Part shown: positions 35,482 to 47,805 of the stretch, one piece after another
How positions within the stretch are numbered: the stretch's first letter is position 1
How the letters are laid out: every line of letters starts with the position of its first letter
Assembly: GCA_039183205.1 (NCBI GenBank)
Contig: JBCDBR010000003.1
Location: 62,001-126,000, forward strand
Origin: HKCCE3408 sp039183205
GTDB lineage: Bacteria; Pseudomonadota; Alphaproteobacteria; Rhodobacterales; Rhodobacteraceae
DNA: 64,000 nucleotides
Reading direction: 5' to 3'
Notes under the pieces: generated by a model
What the model was told of the DNA's origin: nothing
What the model saw: only the letters and a program-made list of their open reading frames with translations
Database searches by the model: none
Program-made: the position numbers and the translations under genes

Positions 35482-37023
35482 TCATTGGTTGTGGAGCGCC
35501 GTGCGCGCGCCCATGGCCGTGGCCAGCGCCTTGAAACGCGCCGCCGATACTTCGCCAAAGAGCGCCTGACCATCCGACGTCGTCAACGTCAGTGTCACTT
35601 CAGAGGCGGCAGGATCAAACGTGAGCGCGCCATGCTCGTTCGGATCTTGAACCGCAAACATCGCGCCAAAGCGCATCGCGCGGCCCAGGATTTCGGCCTG
35701 TTTGGCGCGCGCATCGCTCAGCAGGCTCAAAAGCGGGGCAAAGTTTGTACCCTGACGAGAGGATTTATAGCGGTGCAGCAGTGCTAGGCCCAAAAACACC
35801 CGCTCTTCATGGGTCAGCCCGCCCAAATTGGCGCGGGTCGCATTGTCGAAACAGACCTCGGCGCGGTAATCTGGATGGGCGCGCCAGCTGACGTCGTGCA
35901 ACAGGCAGGCCGCGCGCATCACCCGGATTTCCGCGGCCTTAGCGTCCGGATAAAGCGGCGCCACGAACTTCCACAGCTTTTCGCCAAATCCTGGCATGCG
36001 CGCATTGGCCCGCTCAGCATGACGCGCCGCCTCGATCAACGGGTCGCGACGGCGCAGCCCGTCGCTCATTTGCTCATAAAGCAGTCCTTCGCGGATCCCG
36101 TAAGCAGAAATCGCAACCTCCCTAGGACCGATCGCAGCGATCAACCGGCCAAGGACCTCGGTGGCCAACGGGACAAGCCGCATCCGCGCCTCCGACGTGC
36201 CGGTCTGCGCTCGCAAAGTGCTGATATCGCTGGCCTTGATATAATCAATCGTGTTTGCGACGGCCTCGGGGCTCATCCGATATTCATGGAGCACCTTTAG
36301 GGGATAGCCCGTGCGCTCCATGTCGATGCGCGCAATCGCCCGCCAGGACCCGCCCACCAGGAAAAGCCGGTCCGGTTTTTCGGGAAACTCTTCTTTTAAG
36401 GCCGCCACGCGGGCGTCGATATGGGCACGGATCGTCTCGACGTCGTCGGACAGCCCCATCAGCTTCAATGGCCCCAAATCGGAGGTTCGGCAACGCCCGA
36501 TACGCCCGTCGCCGTTCAACTCCGCCAGTTCCAGGGACGACCCGCCAATGTCGCAGACCAAACCCTTGGCCCCGGGCCAGCCCAAAAGCACCCCTTGCGC
36601 CGATAGCCGCGCTTCTTCGCCGCCGCTGATGACCGCCATTTTGAGACCGGCCTCAACCGCCACCTCGTTTTGGAAATCGGCGCCGTCGGCGGCATCGCGC
36701 ACCGCAGCCGTAGCGACGGTGACCAAGGGCGATACGCCCATACCGCGCGCTAAGGCGGCAAACCGTTTGAGCTCTGCCACCGCGCGTTTCCGCCCACGGG
36801 CGTTCAAATGGCCCGTATCGGCAATGCCCTCGCCCAAGCCGCAAAGAAGCTTTTCGTTGAAGTAATATGCCGGACTTCGGGCGGCGCCGTCGAAGACAAC
36901 CAAGCGGACCGAATTTGACCCGATATCGATGACCCCCACCCGGCTAAGCGCCCGTGCATCCGGCCCATCGAATAACGGAAACCCGAACAAGGCGCGTTCG
37001 GCCTGTTCGTCGTCAGCAACCAT
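35482..37023 (-). CDS. ppx: Exopolyphosphatase / guanosine pentaphosphatase family protein
   Basis: A 513-residue Ppx/GppA protein of the ASKHA fold. Phosphate-binding motifs are GVIDIGSNSVRLVVFDG (about 30-46) and CDIGGSSLELAELNG; the substrate loop is TVATAAVRDAADG. The C-terminal 190 residues form the HD-like helical domain (LHDVSWRAHPDYRAE). It hydrolyses polyphosphate from the end, or pppGpp. It is 55 nt downstream of ppk, so polyphosphate synthesis and degradation are encoded together. The start could also be the ATG at 37044. Confidence 0.94.
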   Translation of the reverse strand: MVADDEQAERALFGFPLFDGPDARALSRVGVIDIGSNSVRLVVFDGAARSPAYYFNEKLLCGLGEGIADTGHLNARGRKRAVAELKRFAALARGMGVSPLVTVATAAVRDAADGADFQNEVAVEAGLKMAVISGGEEARLSAQGVLLGWPGAKGLVCDIGGSSLELAELNGDGRIGRCRTSDLGPLKLMGLSDDVETIRAHIDARVAALKEEFPEKPDRLFLVGGSWRAIARIDMERTGYPLKVLHEYRMSPEAVANTIDYIKASDISTLRAQTGTSEARMRLVPLATEVLGRLIAAIGPREVAISAYGIREGLLYEQMSDGLRRRDPLIEAARHAERANARMPGFGEKLWKFVAPLYPDAKAAEIRVMRAACLLHDVSWRAHPDYRAEVCFDNATRANLGGLTHEERVFLGLALLHRYKSSRQGTNFAPLLSLLSDARAKQAEILGRAMRFGAMFAVQDPNEHGALTFDPAASEVTLTLTTSDGQALFGEVSAARFKALATAMGARTALHNQ

Positions 37024-37078
37024 GTCTGATATGTCTCCCGTCATCCCAGACCTTTGGTGGCAAAGGCGCCGCACCACG

Positions 37079-39280
37079 TCAACGGATGATCTTTATCCCC
37101 TGAACTTCGTCTTGGTCGTGGGTCAGCTCGGGCACATCGGCCGCGCCGGCCGAACCGCGTCCCGACAGCGATGGATTTTCCATAAAAAACCGGTGGCAGT
37201 TAAACGGCGATTCAATCTGGCTGAGATCGGGGCGGGAGAACGATCCATCGGAATTCAGCACCCAGGATTGCGCCTCATCGCGCAAATTCGCGGACATGAT
37301 TTGTTCCACAATTTGCGCCTTTACGGTCGGATTTTTGCATTCCACCAAGGTTTCGACCCGTCGGTTGAGATTGCGCCCCATCCAATCGGCGGAAGAGATA
37401 AAGACGCGCGCCTGCTTTGAGGGCAGACCGTGACCGTTGCCATAGCACACGATCCGCGAATGCTCGAGAAACCGGCCGACCACGGATTTGACGCGAATGT
37501 TTTCGGACAAACCGGCAATGCCAGGCCGCAATCCACAGATGCCGCGGATCACAAGGTCGATCTTCACCCCGGCCTGGCTTGCAGCATAAAGCGCGTCGAT
37601 CACATCGGGCTCGATCAGGCTGTTCATCTTCGCCCAAACAGCCGCCGGCCGGCCTGCACGGGCATGTTCGGTCTCCGCTTCGAGGTTTTCAATGATCCGC
37701 GCTTTCAGCGTCATCGGCGAGATGGCGAGGTTTTCCAACGTCGCAGGTTCCGCATATCCGCCGACATAATTGAACACCTTGGTGGCGTCACGGCCAAGTG
37801 CGGCATCGGTCGTGAAAAGACTAAGGTCGGTATATATCTTTGCCGTGATCGGGTGGTAATTGCCGGTGCCAAAATGCGTATAGGTTACCAAACGCGACCC
37901 TTCGCGCCGGACGACGGTGCTGATTTTGGCGTGCGTTTTGTAATTGATGAACCCGTAGATCACATGTGCGCCAGACCGTTCCAACTTGCGCGATTGGCGA
38001 ATGTTGGCGGCCTCGTCAAACCGGGCCTTTAGCTCAACCAAGGCGGTGACGGATTTGCCGTTTTCCGCCGCCTCACACAGCGCATCAACGATGGGGCTTT
38101 CATTTGACGTGCGATAAAGCGTCTGTTTGATCGCCACGACATAGGGGTCTTGGGCGGCCTGCTGTAGAAACCGGATGACCATGTCAAAGGTCTCATAGGG
38201 ATGGTGCAGCAACATGTCCTTCTGCCGGATCGCAGAGAACATGTTTCCTTCGTGGTCTTGCACGCGTTCCGGCACGCGCGGGCTGAAGGCAGGCCATAGC
38301 AGATCGGGGCGATTATCAACGACCAACTCTTTGAGGCTCACAAGGCCGACCATGCCGGACACCTCGACGATCTCATCGCCCTCAACGCCAAGTTCCTCGA
38401 CAATCTCGGCCCTCAGATCGTCCGGCGCACCGACCGAGATTTGAAGCCGCACGACCTCGCCGCGGCGGCGCCGCTTTAGCGCGGTTTCAAATTCCCGCAC
38501 CAAATCTTCGGCCTCTTCCTCGACCTCCAGATCGCTATCGCGCAAGACGCGGAAGGTGCAGGAGCCGACCAACCGATAGCCCGGGAATAACTCCCCGACA
38601 TACATCAAAAGCAATTCCTCAAGCGGCAAGAACCGCGCCGTCCCCTCATCGGCCGGTAGGCGAATAAATCGCTCGATCTGGCCCGGGATCGGCAACAGCG
38701 CCTGCAACAGACGGCCATCGCTTTGGCGTTCCATCTGCAAAGCAAGCGACAGACCTTCATTGGCAATGAACGGAAAAGGGTGGGCAGGATCGATCGCCAA
38801 GGGCGACAAGACGGGGAAGACTTGGGTTAGAAAATAGCTCTCTAAATGCGCCCGGTCCTCATCGCTCAGCCCCTGGCGGGTCAAGATGTGCAGGCCCGCC
38901 GCATCTATCTCGGTTTTGAGCGTCTGCCACGCCGATTGCTGGGCCGCCATCAGCTTATGCGCATCGGCATTGATGAGCTTTAGCTGCACCGCTGCCGTCC
39001 GGCCATCATGAGATGGGTTGGTGTTGCCTTCCTCGGCAAGGTTGCGCAGGCCCGCCACCCGGACGGTGTAAAACTCATCCAAATTGCCCGCGGAAATCGA
39101 CACGAAACGGACCCGCTCTAACACCGGCACGCGCGGGTTGGCGGCCTCCTCCAATACGCGCCAGTTAAACGCCAACCAAGAGGTTTCCCGGTTGAAGAAC
39201 CGCCGCGGTCCTGAGATGTCCTCATCGGCCAGATCGACCGGTGTTGGATAGACATCGGTTAGAAAATTGGGCTGCGTCAT
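37079..39280 (-). CDS. ppk: Polyphosphate kinase 1
   Basis: A 733-residue PPK1 that polymerises ATP gamma-phosphate into polyphosphate. Domains in order: N-terminal helical (RFFNRETSWLAFNWRVLEEA), head, and the two phospholipase-D-like C domains. The autophosphorylated histidine lies in INYKTHAKISTVVRREG and the second conserved histidine region in YTHFGTGNYHPITAKIYTD. SADWMGRNLNRRVETLVEC is also diagnostic. It is the gene before ppx and follows hdaA by 41 nt. Confidence 0.96.
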   Translation of the reverse strand: MTQPNFLTDVYPTPVDLADEDISGPRRFFNRETSWLAFNWRVLEEAANPRVPVLERVRFVSISAGNLDEFYTVRVAGLRNLAEEGNTNPSHDGRTAAVQLKLINADAHKLMAAQQSAWQTLKTEIDAAGLHILTRQGLSDEDRAHLESYFLTQVFPVLSPLAIDPAHPFPFIANEGLSLALQMERQSDGRLLQALLPIPGQIERFIRLPADEGTARFLPLEELLLMYVGELFPGYRLVGSCTFRVLRDSDLEVEEEAEDLVREFETALKRRRRGEVVRLQISVGAPDDLRAEIVEELGVEGDEIVEVSGMVGLVSLKELVVDNRPDLLWPAFSPRVPERVQDHEGNMFSAIRQKDMLLHHPYETFDMVIRFLQQAAQDPYVVAIKQTLYRTSNESPIVDALCEAAENGKSVTALVELKARFDEAANIRQSRKLERSGAHVIYGFINYKTHAKISTVVRREGSRLVTYTHFGTGNYHPITAKIYTDLSLFTTDAALGRDATKVFNYVGGYAEPATLENLAISPMTLKARIIENLEAETEHARAGRPAAVWAKMNSLIEPDVIDALYAASQAGVKIDLVIRGICGLRPGIAGLSENIRVKSVVGRFLEHSRIVCYGNGHGLPSKQARVFISSADWMGRNLNRRVETLVECKNPTVKAQIVEQIMSANLRDEAQSWVLNSDGSFSRPDLSQIESPFNCHRFFMENPSLSGRGSAGAADVPELTHDQDEVQGIKIIR

Positions 39281-39321
39281 CAGCGACCGCCTAACGGAGA
39301 TACATGTCTGAATTGCGACAC

Positions 39322-39999
39322 TTATAACTCCTCCGAGGTGGAAAGCACTTTTTTTGCAAGCTCGCGGCTCGGCGCGCGCTGTTCTGCAAGCGCCACCGCA
39401 TCAAGGGCGGCGATAAAGGCGGCTGCGGCCGTAAAGGACCGTTCGATCCGCCGCACCGCATAGCTCAGCGTCGATGGCGGCACCGACAGGCCCACATCCA
39501 GCGAAAGCTTCACCATCACCGCCAACAACAGCGCATCATCGGGCAGGTCCATGCGCAGCAACCCGGTCTGCGCCATGCGGCTGGCCAAATCCGGCAGCGT
39601 GATCTGCCACAGCGATGGCGGGTTGCGCGCGGTCAGCAAAAGCGGCGCCTGGCGTTCAGCAAAGCCATTGTGCAAATGAAACAACGCCTCTTCGGCCGCG
39701 CGGTTTCCCGCGATGGTATCCGCGTCTTCGATCGCAAGGGCCGGCGCCTCGCGATAGCGGCGCCACCCCGTTTCAAGCGCCTGTGCCGGCGCGATCTCTG
39801 CGCCGCTTTTGGCTGCCCAAACATGCACCAGATGGGTCTTTCCCGCCCCTTCCGGGCCGATGAGAACCATCTTGGACAGCGGCCATTCGGCCCATTGCTC
39901 AATACCCGCCAAGGCCGTTTGATTGGCGCTTGAGACAAAAAAATCGTCCCGACCCATGGCCGGCCTGTGGGGCAAGTCGAATGTCAATTGACGGCTCAT
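39322..39999 (-). CDS. hdaA: HdaA, DnaA-related regulator of replication initiation
   Basis: A 225-residue AAA+ protein resembling DnaA domain III but lacking the DNA-binding domain IV. The N-terminus SRQLTFDLPHRP carries QLTFDLP, a sliding-clamp binding motif as in Hda. Walker A is GPEGAGKTHLVHVW, Walker B LAIEDADTIAG, and sensor residues lie in RMDLPDD. Hda/HdaA with the loaded clamp promotes ATP hydrolysis by DnaA after initiation. It overlaps the AI-2E permease gene by 4 nt. Confidence 0.92.
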   Translation of the reverse strand: MSRQLTFDLPHRPAMGRDDFFVSSANQTALAGIEQWAEWPLSKMVLIGPEGAGKTHLVHVWAAKSGAEIAPAQALETGWRRYREAPALAIEDADTIAGNRAAEEALFHLHNGFAERQAPLLLTARNPPSLWQITLPDLASRMAQTGLLRMDLPDDALLLAVMVKLSLDVGLSVPPSTLSYAVRRIERSFTAAAAFIAALDAVALAEQRAPSRELAKKVLSTSEEL

Positions 40000-41075
40000 G
40001 CCTCGTCGGCATCCTCCGACGCGCCTTCGACCCCGCGATACAGCAGCCCCTCGCGGTAGCGCGCAATTGCATAGCGGATCAACACGCCGATCATCGCGGC
40101 AACGGGCACGGCCACCAAAAACCCGACAAGGCCAAAGACGGCACCAAAGGCCGACAGCGCAAAGATCAACCAGACCGGATGCAAGCCCACCGACGAGCCC
40201 ACGAGGTTCGGCGTCAGGATATTGCCCTCGACAAACTGGCCAAACTGGAAAACGGCGTAAATCGCCACGATCCAAAGCCAATCGCCCCAGAACTGGAACA
40301 GCGCAAGGCCCACGGCCAGCGCGCCACCGATCAGCGCGCCCAAATACGGAATGAACGTCAAAAGACCGGCGATGAAACCCACGAGAATGCCGAAATTCAG
40401 CCCCATCAACATCAGCGCAATCGCATAAAACGTGCCCAGGATCAGGCAGACCGTCCCCTGCCCACGGACAAAGCTTGCCAATGTCTGATCGATCTGACCG
40501 GCCAGATCGCGGATGACAGGCGCATGATCGCGCGGCAACAGCGTATCGATCTCAGCGACCATACGGTCCCAATCCTTCAAGAGGTAGAAAAAGACCACCG
40601 GCACCACGATCATAAAAACAAGCACGTTCACCACGCCCAAGGCGGAGTTCAGCACCCGGCTCAAAAGCTCATCCCCCCGCGCCTGGATCGAATCGCCGAT
40701 CGACGCGATCGACTGCCGCAAGGGCGAACCTTCGGCCATCGCATCGGGGAAGCGTTGGTTGAGATAGGATTGGATGCTCTGAAAAATCTCTGGCGCTTGG
40801 CGCACGAGTTCAACCGTTTGCGAAATCAGTAGTGGAAAAACAACGACCGAGACCAATACGAGGATCAGAATAGCCGCCAGGCAAATGACAATCGCAGCCC
40901 AAAGCCGGGACAGTCCCATCCGTTCCAAGCGGTCCGCCACGGGATCGAAGAAATAGGCCAAGGCGCCGCCGATAATGAACGGCAACACAACATCGCCTAA
41001 ATACCACAACAGGGCCAAAAAGACCGCAGCCGCGATGCTCCAATAGATGATTTGCTGCCGAACCGGGAGAGCCAT
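39996..41075 (-). CDS. AI-2E/PerM family membrane protein
   Basis: A 359-residue polytopic membrane protein of the PerM / AI-2E-transporter family: paired N-terminal helices (about 8-60), a periplasmic or amphipathic region (about 90-140), and the conserved helical block with LLTFIPYLGALIGGALAVGL and LVGSSVGLHPVWLIFALSAF. Family members include quorum-signal exporters and Na+/H+ antiporters, so the name does not fix a substrate. ATG 41075 has AAGGCAA close by. It is coupled to hdaA through a 4-nt overlap, an arrangement conserved in related genomes. Confidence 0.9.
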   Translation of the reverse strand: MALPVRQQIIYWSIAAAVFLALLWYLGDVVLPFIIGGALAYFFDPVADRLERMGLSRLWAAIVICLAAILILVLVSVVVFPLLISQTVELVRQAPEIFQSIQSYLNQRFPDAMAEGSPLRQSIASIGDSIQARGDELLSRVLNSALGVVNVLVFMIVVPVVFFYLLKDWDRMVAEIDTLLPRDHAPVIRDLAGQIDQTLASFVRGQGTVCLILGTFYAIALMLMGLNFGILVGFIAGLLTFIPYLGALIGGALAVGLALFQFWGDWLWIVAIYAVFQFGQFVEGNILTPNLVGSSVGLHPVWLIFALSAFGAVFGLVGFLVAVPVAAMIGVLIRYAIARYREGLLYRGVEGASEDADEA

Positions 41076-41106
41076 TTGCCTTTGATGCCCCAGCAAGCGG
41101 CGGCAT

Positions 41107-41841
41107 TCAAGCGCGTGTGAAAAACGCCAAAAGTCGGGCCCAAAGCTGCGGCTCGGTCTCGAAATCGAATGCATGGCCTTGGCCCTCAGCCACAAAAAGA
41201 TCGGGTGGATTGCCCGCCGCGTCCAATCTCTTGGCCAGGTTTAGCGTCATTTGATGATCCCAAACCTCATCGGCGGTGCCGACCGACAGAAAGACGGGCC
41301 GCGGGAAAAGCTGGATGTCGATGGCCCGGCCGGGGGTAAGCGCGACGTCATTGCCAGGCCAAACCCAGGCGCGCGCCTGGCCCGCCTCGCGCGGATGACC
41401 GGCGCGCATCTCGGCCACGTCGAAGGCGGGAATGCAGTGATCGGCTGGCGCATGCGCGGCGATCCTGCGGAACGGCAAATCGCCGCCGCCAATGGCACCA
41501 AGATGCATCGCCAATTCGCCACCGCGCGACCAGCCAAACAGATCGAGCGTCGCAATCCCGGGCGTCGCGCGCAGGGCCCGCGCGGCATCCAAGATCGCGG
41601 TGATATCGACCTCGTGGATTGTCCCCGCGCCCCAGACATCTCCCGTGCCGTATGCAAATGGCAAGGCCGCAACACCATGTGCGGCCAAAATCGCGGCAAA
41701 GCGATGCGACCATCCCGACCCAGGCCCTTCCGAGCCGTGCAAAATCATGACGCACGGCATGTCGCCTGCGACTTTGGGCGCATAAAGTGGCCCGGCGCCG
41801 GCAATAGGGGTCAATTGCAGGCTCACAGCCAAAACCCGCAT
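41107..41841 (-). CDS. Dienelactone-hydrolase-like alpha/beta hydrolase
   Basis: A 244-residue hydrolase with the nucleophile elbow GWSRGG, aspartate in VGTADEVWDHQ and histidine in GQGHAFDFE. The oxyanion-side strand CVMILHGSEGPGSGWSH is typical of the dienelactone hydrolase / acyl-CoA thioesterase C-terminal group. The nucleophile is Ser, not the Cys of true dienelactone hydrolases. It sits 31 nt upstream of the AI-2E gene and 54 nt downstream of scpA. Substrate unknown; a thioester or lactone is a guess from family. Confidence 0.85.
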   Translation of the reverse strand: MRVLAVSLQLTPIAGAGPLYAPKVAGDMPCVMILHGSEGPGSGWSHRFAAILAAHGVAALPFAYGTGDVWGAGTIHEVDITAILDAARALRATPGIATLDLFGWSRGGELAMHLGAIGGGDLPFRRIAAHAPADHCIPAFDVAEMRAGHPREAGQARAWVWPGNDVALTPGRAIDIQLFPRPVFLSVGTADEVWDHQMTLNLAKRLDAAGNPPDLFVAEGQGHAFDFETEPQLWARLLAFFTRA

Positions 41842-41895
41842 CCGGCCTCACGCCCTGCGTGCCACGCCGCGATCGGCCTTGGTCGCAAACGACCC

Positions 41896-44031
<2,136 letters not shown>

Positions 44032-45086
44032 TGGCTTGTCCTCTTCCTGGTCCTGTCGCGCCCGGAGCTTCGCCCAGGTCGTCGATATAGATCGCCTGTC
44101 CATCCGCGCCCGATCTCAGCCAGGCGATGTCTTCGGCATATTGCGCCTGAAGCGCCCGGCGCTGGCTGGCATTAAAGGGCATGAACCGGCCCGTCTGTTC
44201 TATCACACCTTCGCTCGATTGGCCCATATCGGCCAAATGGCTCCGCAATGCGGCCGGTGTTGGGGCGGCATTGTGCCAATCGCGCCGCCCCGACAGACGC
44301 GGCAGGTCCGGACCCAACAGGGCGCGGGCCAGCACTTCTGGCCGGGCCGACATCATTTCATGCGTCCATACGCAGATGCGGGCGTCTGGAAAGGTCGCGG
44401 CCAATTCGGTGATGACATGGCGCCAGCGCCGTGGCTGATCGACCAATGCCGCCGAAAGCTGCGCCGAAGGGACCGGGCCCGACCGCGCGACGCAAAACGC
44501 CACGGCTGAGGCCCACCAGGCATCGTAGGATCGAATGCCAAAGGCCAGTTGCCGGCAATGCGGGCCAAAGGTGCCCGCCAAACGGCGGGCCCGGCCGCCG
44601 GCGTCGGGATAAAGGCAGCGATGCGACAAGGTGTGGCGCAATGTGCCCACCATGTTTTCTTCGCTGACCAGCAATTGGCGCGTACCGTCCGCGGCGAGCC
44701 CGTCGAGCGCGTCGGTCACGCGGCGCGAGACATGCGGCTGGCGACGATTGACCCAGGACAGCGCGGGCCGTGCGGGGCCGATCAGGCCTTCGAAGAGATC
44801 CGACCGCGTCCGCTTCGGCCCCCAATAGGCGTAACCTTTGGCCGCCAGCCCCCCCCGGCTTTGGCCGATCATGCGCTGAAAGGTCGTCGTCGCCGTCCGG
44901 TGCGCACCGAAATGCAAGGTCACATCCAACAAAGCTCTCCGCGCCGATCTGTTCTGGCGGCGGTTGTCGGGACTTGCGGTAAAGGCGCGGTAAATTGCAG
45001 CGATTTTGCTGCGCAGCGGGGTTCGGCACACGAAAGGCTTCGCAATCGCTGGCATGGTGCCTATATCTGGCCGGAGCGGAGGTGAA

Positions 45087-45569
45087 ATGACGCAAACCAA
45101 ACGAGCGATTTTTGCTGTAATCTTGGGGCTCTGCACCGGGCAAAGCGCGATATCGCAAGACATTGCAACGGCCAGTGAGTCGACGACGGAATTGCCGCAA
45201 GAGGCCGTCGATCCGCTCGCGCCGCGCGATGCAACTGAAACAAATTTGAATGACTTTCTCTGGCTTAATCGGCCGATCATTGTGTTCGCCGACACAGCAG
45301 CCGATCCCCGGTTCCAGGAACAAATGGCACTGCTCGAAGAACGCTCAGGCCCGCTTTTGGACCGCGATGCGGTCATCATCTTCGACACCGACCCCGATGC
45401 CGGTTCTGCCATCCGGACAGAACTGCGCCCGCGGGGTTTCGCGCTTGTGGTGCTGACCAAAGACGGCGCCGTCGGCTTTCGCAGCCCCTCGCCGCGCGAC
45501 GTGCGCGAAATCACCCGGCGTATCGATAATTTCTCCATCCGCCAGGAAGAATTGCGGACCGGCGGCTGA
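45087..45569 (+). CDS. DUF4174 family exported protein
   Basis: A 160-residue protein with a signal peptide (MTQTKRAIFAVILGLCTGQS, likely cleavage near AISQ). The DUF4174 domain follows: NDFLWLNRPIIVFADTAADP, then DRDAVIIFDTDPDAGS, ending with GFALVVLTKDGAVGFRS, a thioredoxin-like alternation without the CxxC. GCGGAGG precedes the ATG. Function unknown, probably periplasmic. It is the only rightward gene in a long leftward block, convergent with pccA. Confidence 0.86.
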   Translation: MTQTKRAIFAVILGLCTGQSAISQDIATASESTTELPQEAVDPLAPRDATETNLNDFLWLNRPIIVFADTAADPRFQEQMALLEERSGPLLDRDAVIIFDTDPDAGSAIRTELRPRGFALVVLTKDGAVGFRSPSPRDVREITRRIDNFSIRQEELRTGG

Positions 45570-45636
45570 TCCCGCGCGCAGTGCGCTGTCAGATCGGCGG
45601 TCGCGTCGCGTTCGAAAGCTATCTCCGCGCGCCTGC

Positions 45637-47691
45637 TCACTCGAACTCCAAGATGATATCATCGACGGCAAGGCTGTCGCCGGGGGTAGCCTTGACCGAC
45701 GCCACCACGCCCTTCTTTTCGGCGCGCAAGATGTTTTCCATCTTCATCGCTTCGACCGTGGCCAGCGCCTGACCCTCCTGGACCTCCTGGCCGGCTGCAA
45801 CGTCGATCTTCACGACCAGCCCGGGCATCGGGCAGAGCAGATATTTGGATGTATCCGGGGGGAGCTTTTCCGGCATGCGCGCGGCCAGTTCCGCCGCACG
45901 CAGGGACCGCGTCTTCACATCCAAATCGGCGCCACGATACCGGATGCGAAAGCCCTCGCTGCGGGGCTCGACCTTTAGAACAATATCCGGCGCGGCAGCC
46001 GCGTCCTGGCCAAATCGCACCGGGGCCAGCATGTCCCCGGGCCGCCAATCGACCAGTGTCGGACGCGGCACTTGCGGCGCGCTGTCCAGGCGCGTTGTCG
46101 GGGCGCTGCCGTGATCTGCCTGGGAATACGGCCCCACCGCAATCACGGCCTCAAATTCGCCGATCTGCACCGCAAACCGGTCGGGCACCGCGTCGATATC
46201 GCGGAACTTGCCAGAGACCTGCCATTCGCGCCGTCGCCGCAGAGCCATCATCGAGGCCGCTGCACGTGCGATGGCGTCGAGCGTGGCATCTTCCAAATCA
46301 ACCCCTTGGAAACCTTCGGGATATTCCTCCGCGATAAAGGCGGTCGTCATGTCGCCTGCGACAAATTTTGGATGCGCCATGACCGCCGATAGAAACGGCA
46401 AATTGTGCCCAATCCCCTCCACCTCAAAGCCGTCAAGCGCGTGGAGCATGCCATCAATCGCCGCCGCGCGTGTCTCGCCCCATGTGCATAGCTTGGCGAT
46501 CATTGGGTCGTAATACATCGAAATCTCACCGCCTTCGTAGACGCCGGTATCGTTGCGCACGACCGGGGCGGACGGTCGCAGGCCTGGCGCATAATCCGGC
46601 GTCTCTGTCGGTGGGCGGTACCGCGTCAGACGTCCGATCGACGGCAGGAAATTGCGATAGGGATCCTCAGCATAAAGCCGGCTTTCCATGGCCCAGCCCT
46701 TGAGCGCGATATCGTCTTGGGCGAATGCGAGTTTTTCGCCAGCCGCCACCCGGATCATCTGTTCGACCAGATCCACGCCCGTGATCAACTCGGTCACCGG
46801 ATGTTCGACTTGCAGCCGCGTATTCATTTCCAGGAAATAGAATTTGCGGGCGCCATCGACGATAAACTCCACCGTGCCGGCGCTGGTATAGCCAACGGCC
46901 TTTGCCAGCGCGACCGCTTGCGTGCCCATTGCGGCCCGGGTTTCGGCATCCAAGAACGGCGATGGTGCTTCTTCGATCACCTTTTGGTTGCGCCGCTGGA
47001 TCGAACATTCTCGCTCACCCAGATAAAGGCAGGTCCCATGCCGATCTCCGAGAACCTGAATTTCAATATGGCGCGGTTGGGTGACGAATTTCTCGATGAA
47101 AATCCGGTCATCCCCAAAACTCGCTGCCGCTTCGTTCTTGGACGATTGAAACCCCTCGCGCGCCTCGGTTTCGTCCCAAGCGATGCGCATCCCCTTGCCA
47201 CCGCCGCCGGCGCTGGCCTTGATCATCACCGGATAGCCGATCTCGCCCGCTATCTTTGCGGCCTCATCAGCATCCGCGATCAGCCCCATATAACCCGGCA
47301 CGGTGCTCACGCCGGCTTCGGCGGCAATCTTCTTTGAGGTGATCTTGTCGCCCATCGCTTCGATGGCTTTGGCCGGCGGGCCGATAAAGGCCACGCCTGC
47401 GGCCTCCAACGCCTCTGCAAAGGCTCTGTTTTCCGACAGAAAGCCATATCCGGGATGCACCGCATCGGCACCGCTTTGCCGGATGGCCGCCATCACCTTG
47501 TCGATCACGATATAGCTTTCGGCCGCCGGCGCGGGCCCGATATGGATGGCCTCGTCGGCCATTTGAACATGCAAGGCGCGCGCATCGGCATCGGAATAGA
47601 CGGCCACCGTGGCTATGCCCATCCGACGCGCTGTCTTGATCACCCGGCAGGCTATTTCGCCACGATTGGCAATCAGGATTTTCTTGATCAT
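45637..47691 (-). CDS. pccA: Propionyl-CoA carboxylase alpha subunit (biotin carboxylase and biotin carrier)
   Basis: A 684-residue subunit. The biotin carboxylase domain begins MIKKILIANRGEIACRVIKT and contains ASAGGGGKGMRIAWDE (ATP-grasp) and FLEMNTRLQVEHPVTE. A BT-like linker domain (about 500-600) and the C-terminal biotinyl domain follow, with VEAMKMENIL carrying the biotinylated lysine. ATG 47691 follows GGGAG. With PccB it carboxylates propionyl-CoA to methylmalonyl-CoA. It lies 1.8 kb downstream of pccB, separated by other genes. Confidence 0.96.
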   Translation of the reverse strand: MIKKILIANRGEIACRVIKTARRMGIATVAVYSDADARALHVQMADEAIHIGPAPAAESYIVIDKVMAAIRQSGADAVHPGYGFLSENRAFAEALEAAGVAFIGPPAKAIEAMGDKITSKKIAAEAGVSTVPGYMGLIADADEAAKIAGEIGYPVMIKASAGGGGKGMRIAWDETEAREGFQSSKNEAAASFGDDRIFIEKFVTQPRHIEIQVLGDRHGTCLYLGERECSIQRRNQKVIEEAPSPFLDAETRAAMGTQAVALAKAVGYTSAGTVEFIVDGARKFYFLEMNTRLQVEHPVTELITGVDLVEQMIRVAAGEKLAFAQDDIALKGWAMESRLYAEDPYRNFLPSIGRLTRYRPPTETPDYAPGLRPSAPVVRNDTGVYEGGEISMYYDPMIAKLCTWGETRAAAIDGMLHALDGFEVEGIGHNLPFLSAVMAHPKFVAGDMTTAFIAEEYPEGFQGVDLEDATLDAIARAAASMMALRRRREWQVSGKFRDIDAVPDRFAVQIGEFEAVIAVGPYSQADHGSAPTTRLDSAPQVPRPTLVDWRPGDMLAPVRFGQDAAAAPDIVLKVEPRSEGFRIRYRGADLDVKTRSLRAAELAARMPEKLPPDTSKYLLCPMPGLVVKIDVAAGQEVQEGQALATVEAMKMENILRAEKKGVVASVKATPGDSLAVDDIILEFE

Positions 47692-47805
47692 ATCCGCTCC
47701 CCCGATGCGCTGATTGCGCACACCAAAAAACACCCGTTGGCCCGGTCGGGGTGCACCCCGCCGGTCCATTTTCGTTGGTTAACCTGGACCTGGGACGCGC
47801 GCCGG

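Noticed and set aside
45250..45671. Minus-strand extension of the sulfotransferase-like frame through the DUF4174 gene.
   Set aside because: DUF4174 on the plus strand has a signal peptide, a strong ribosome site and family motifs; the extension is noncoding and the real start is near 44929.
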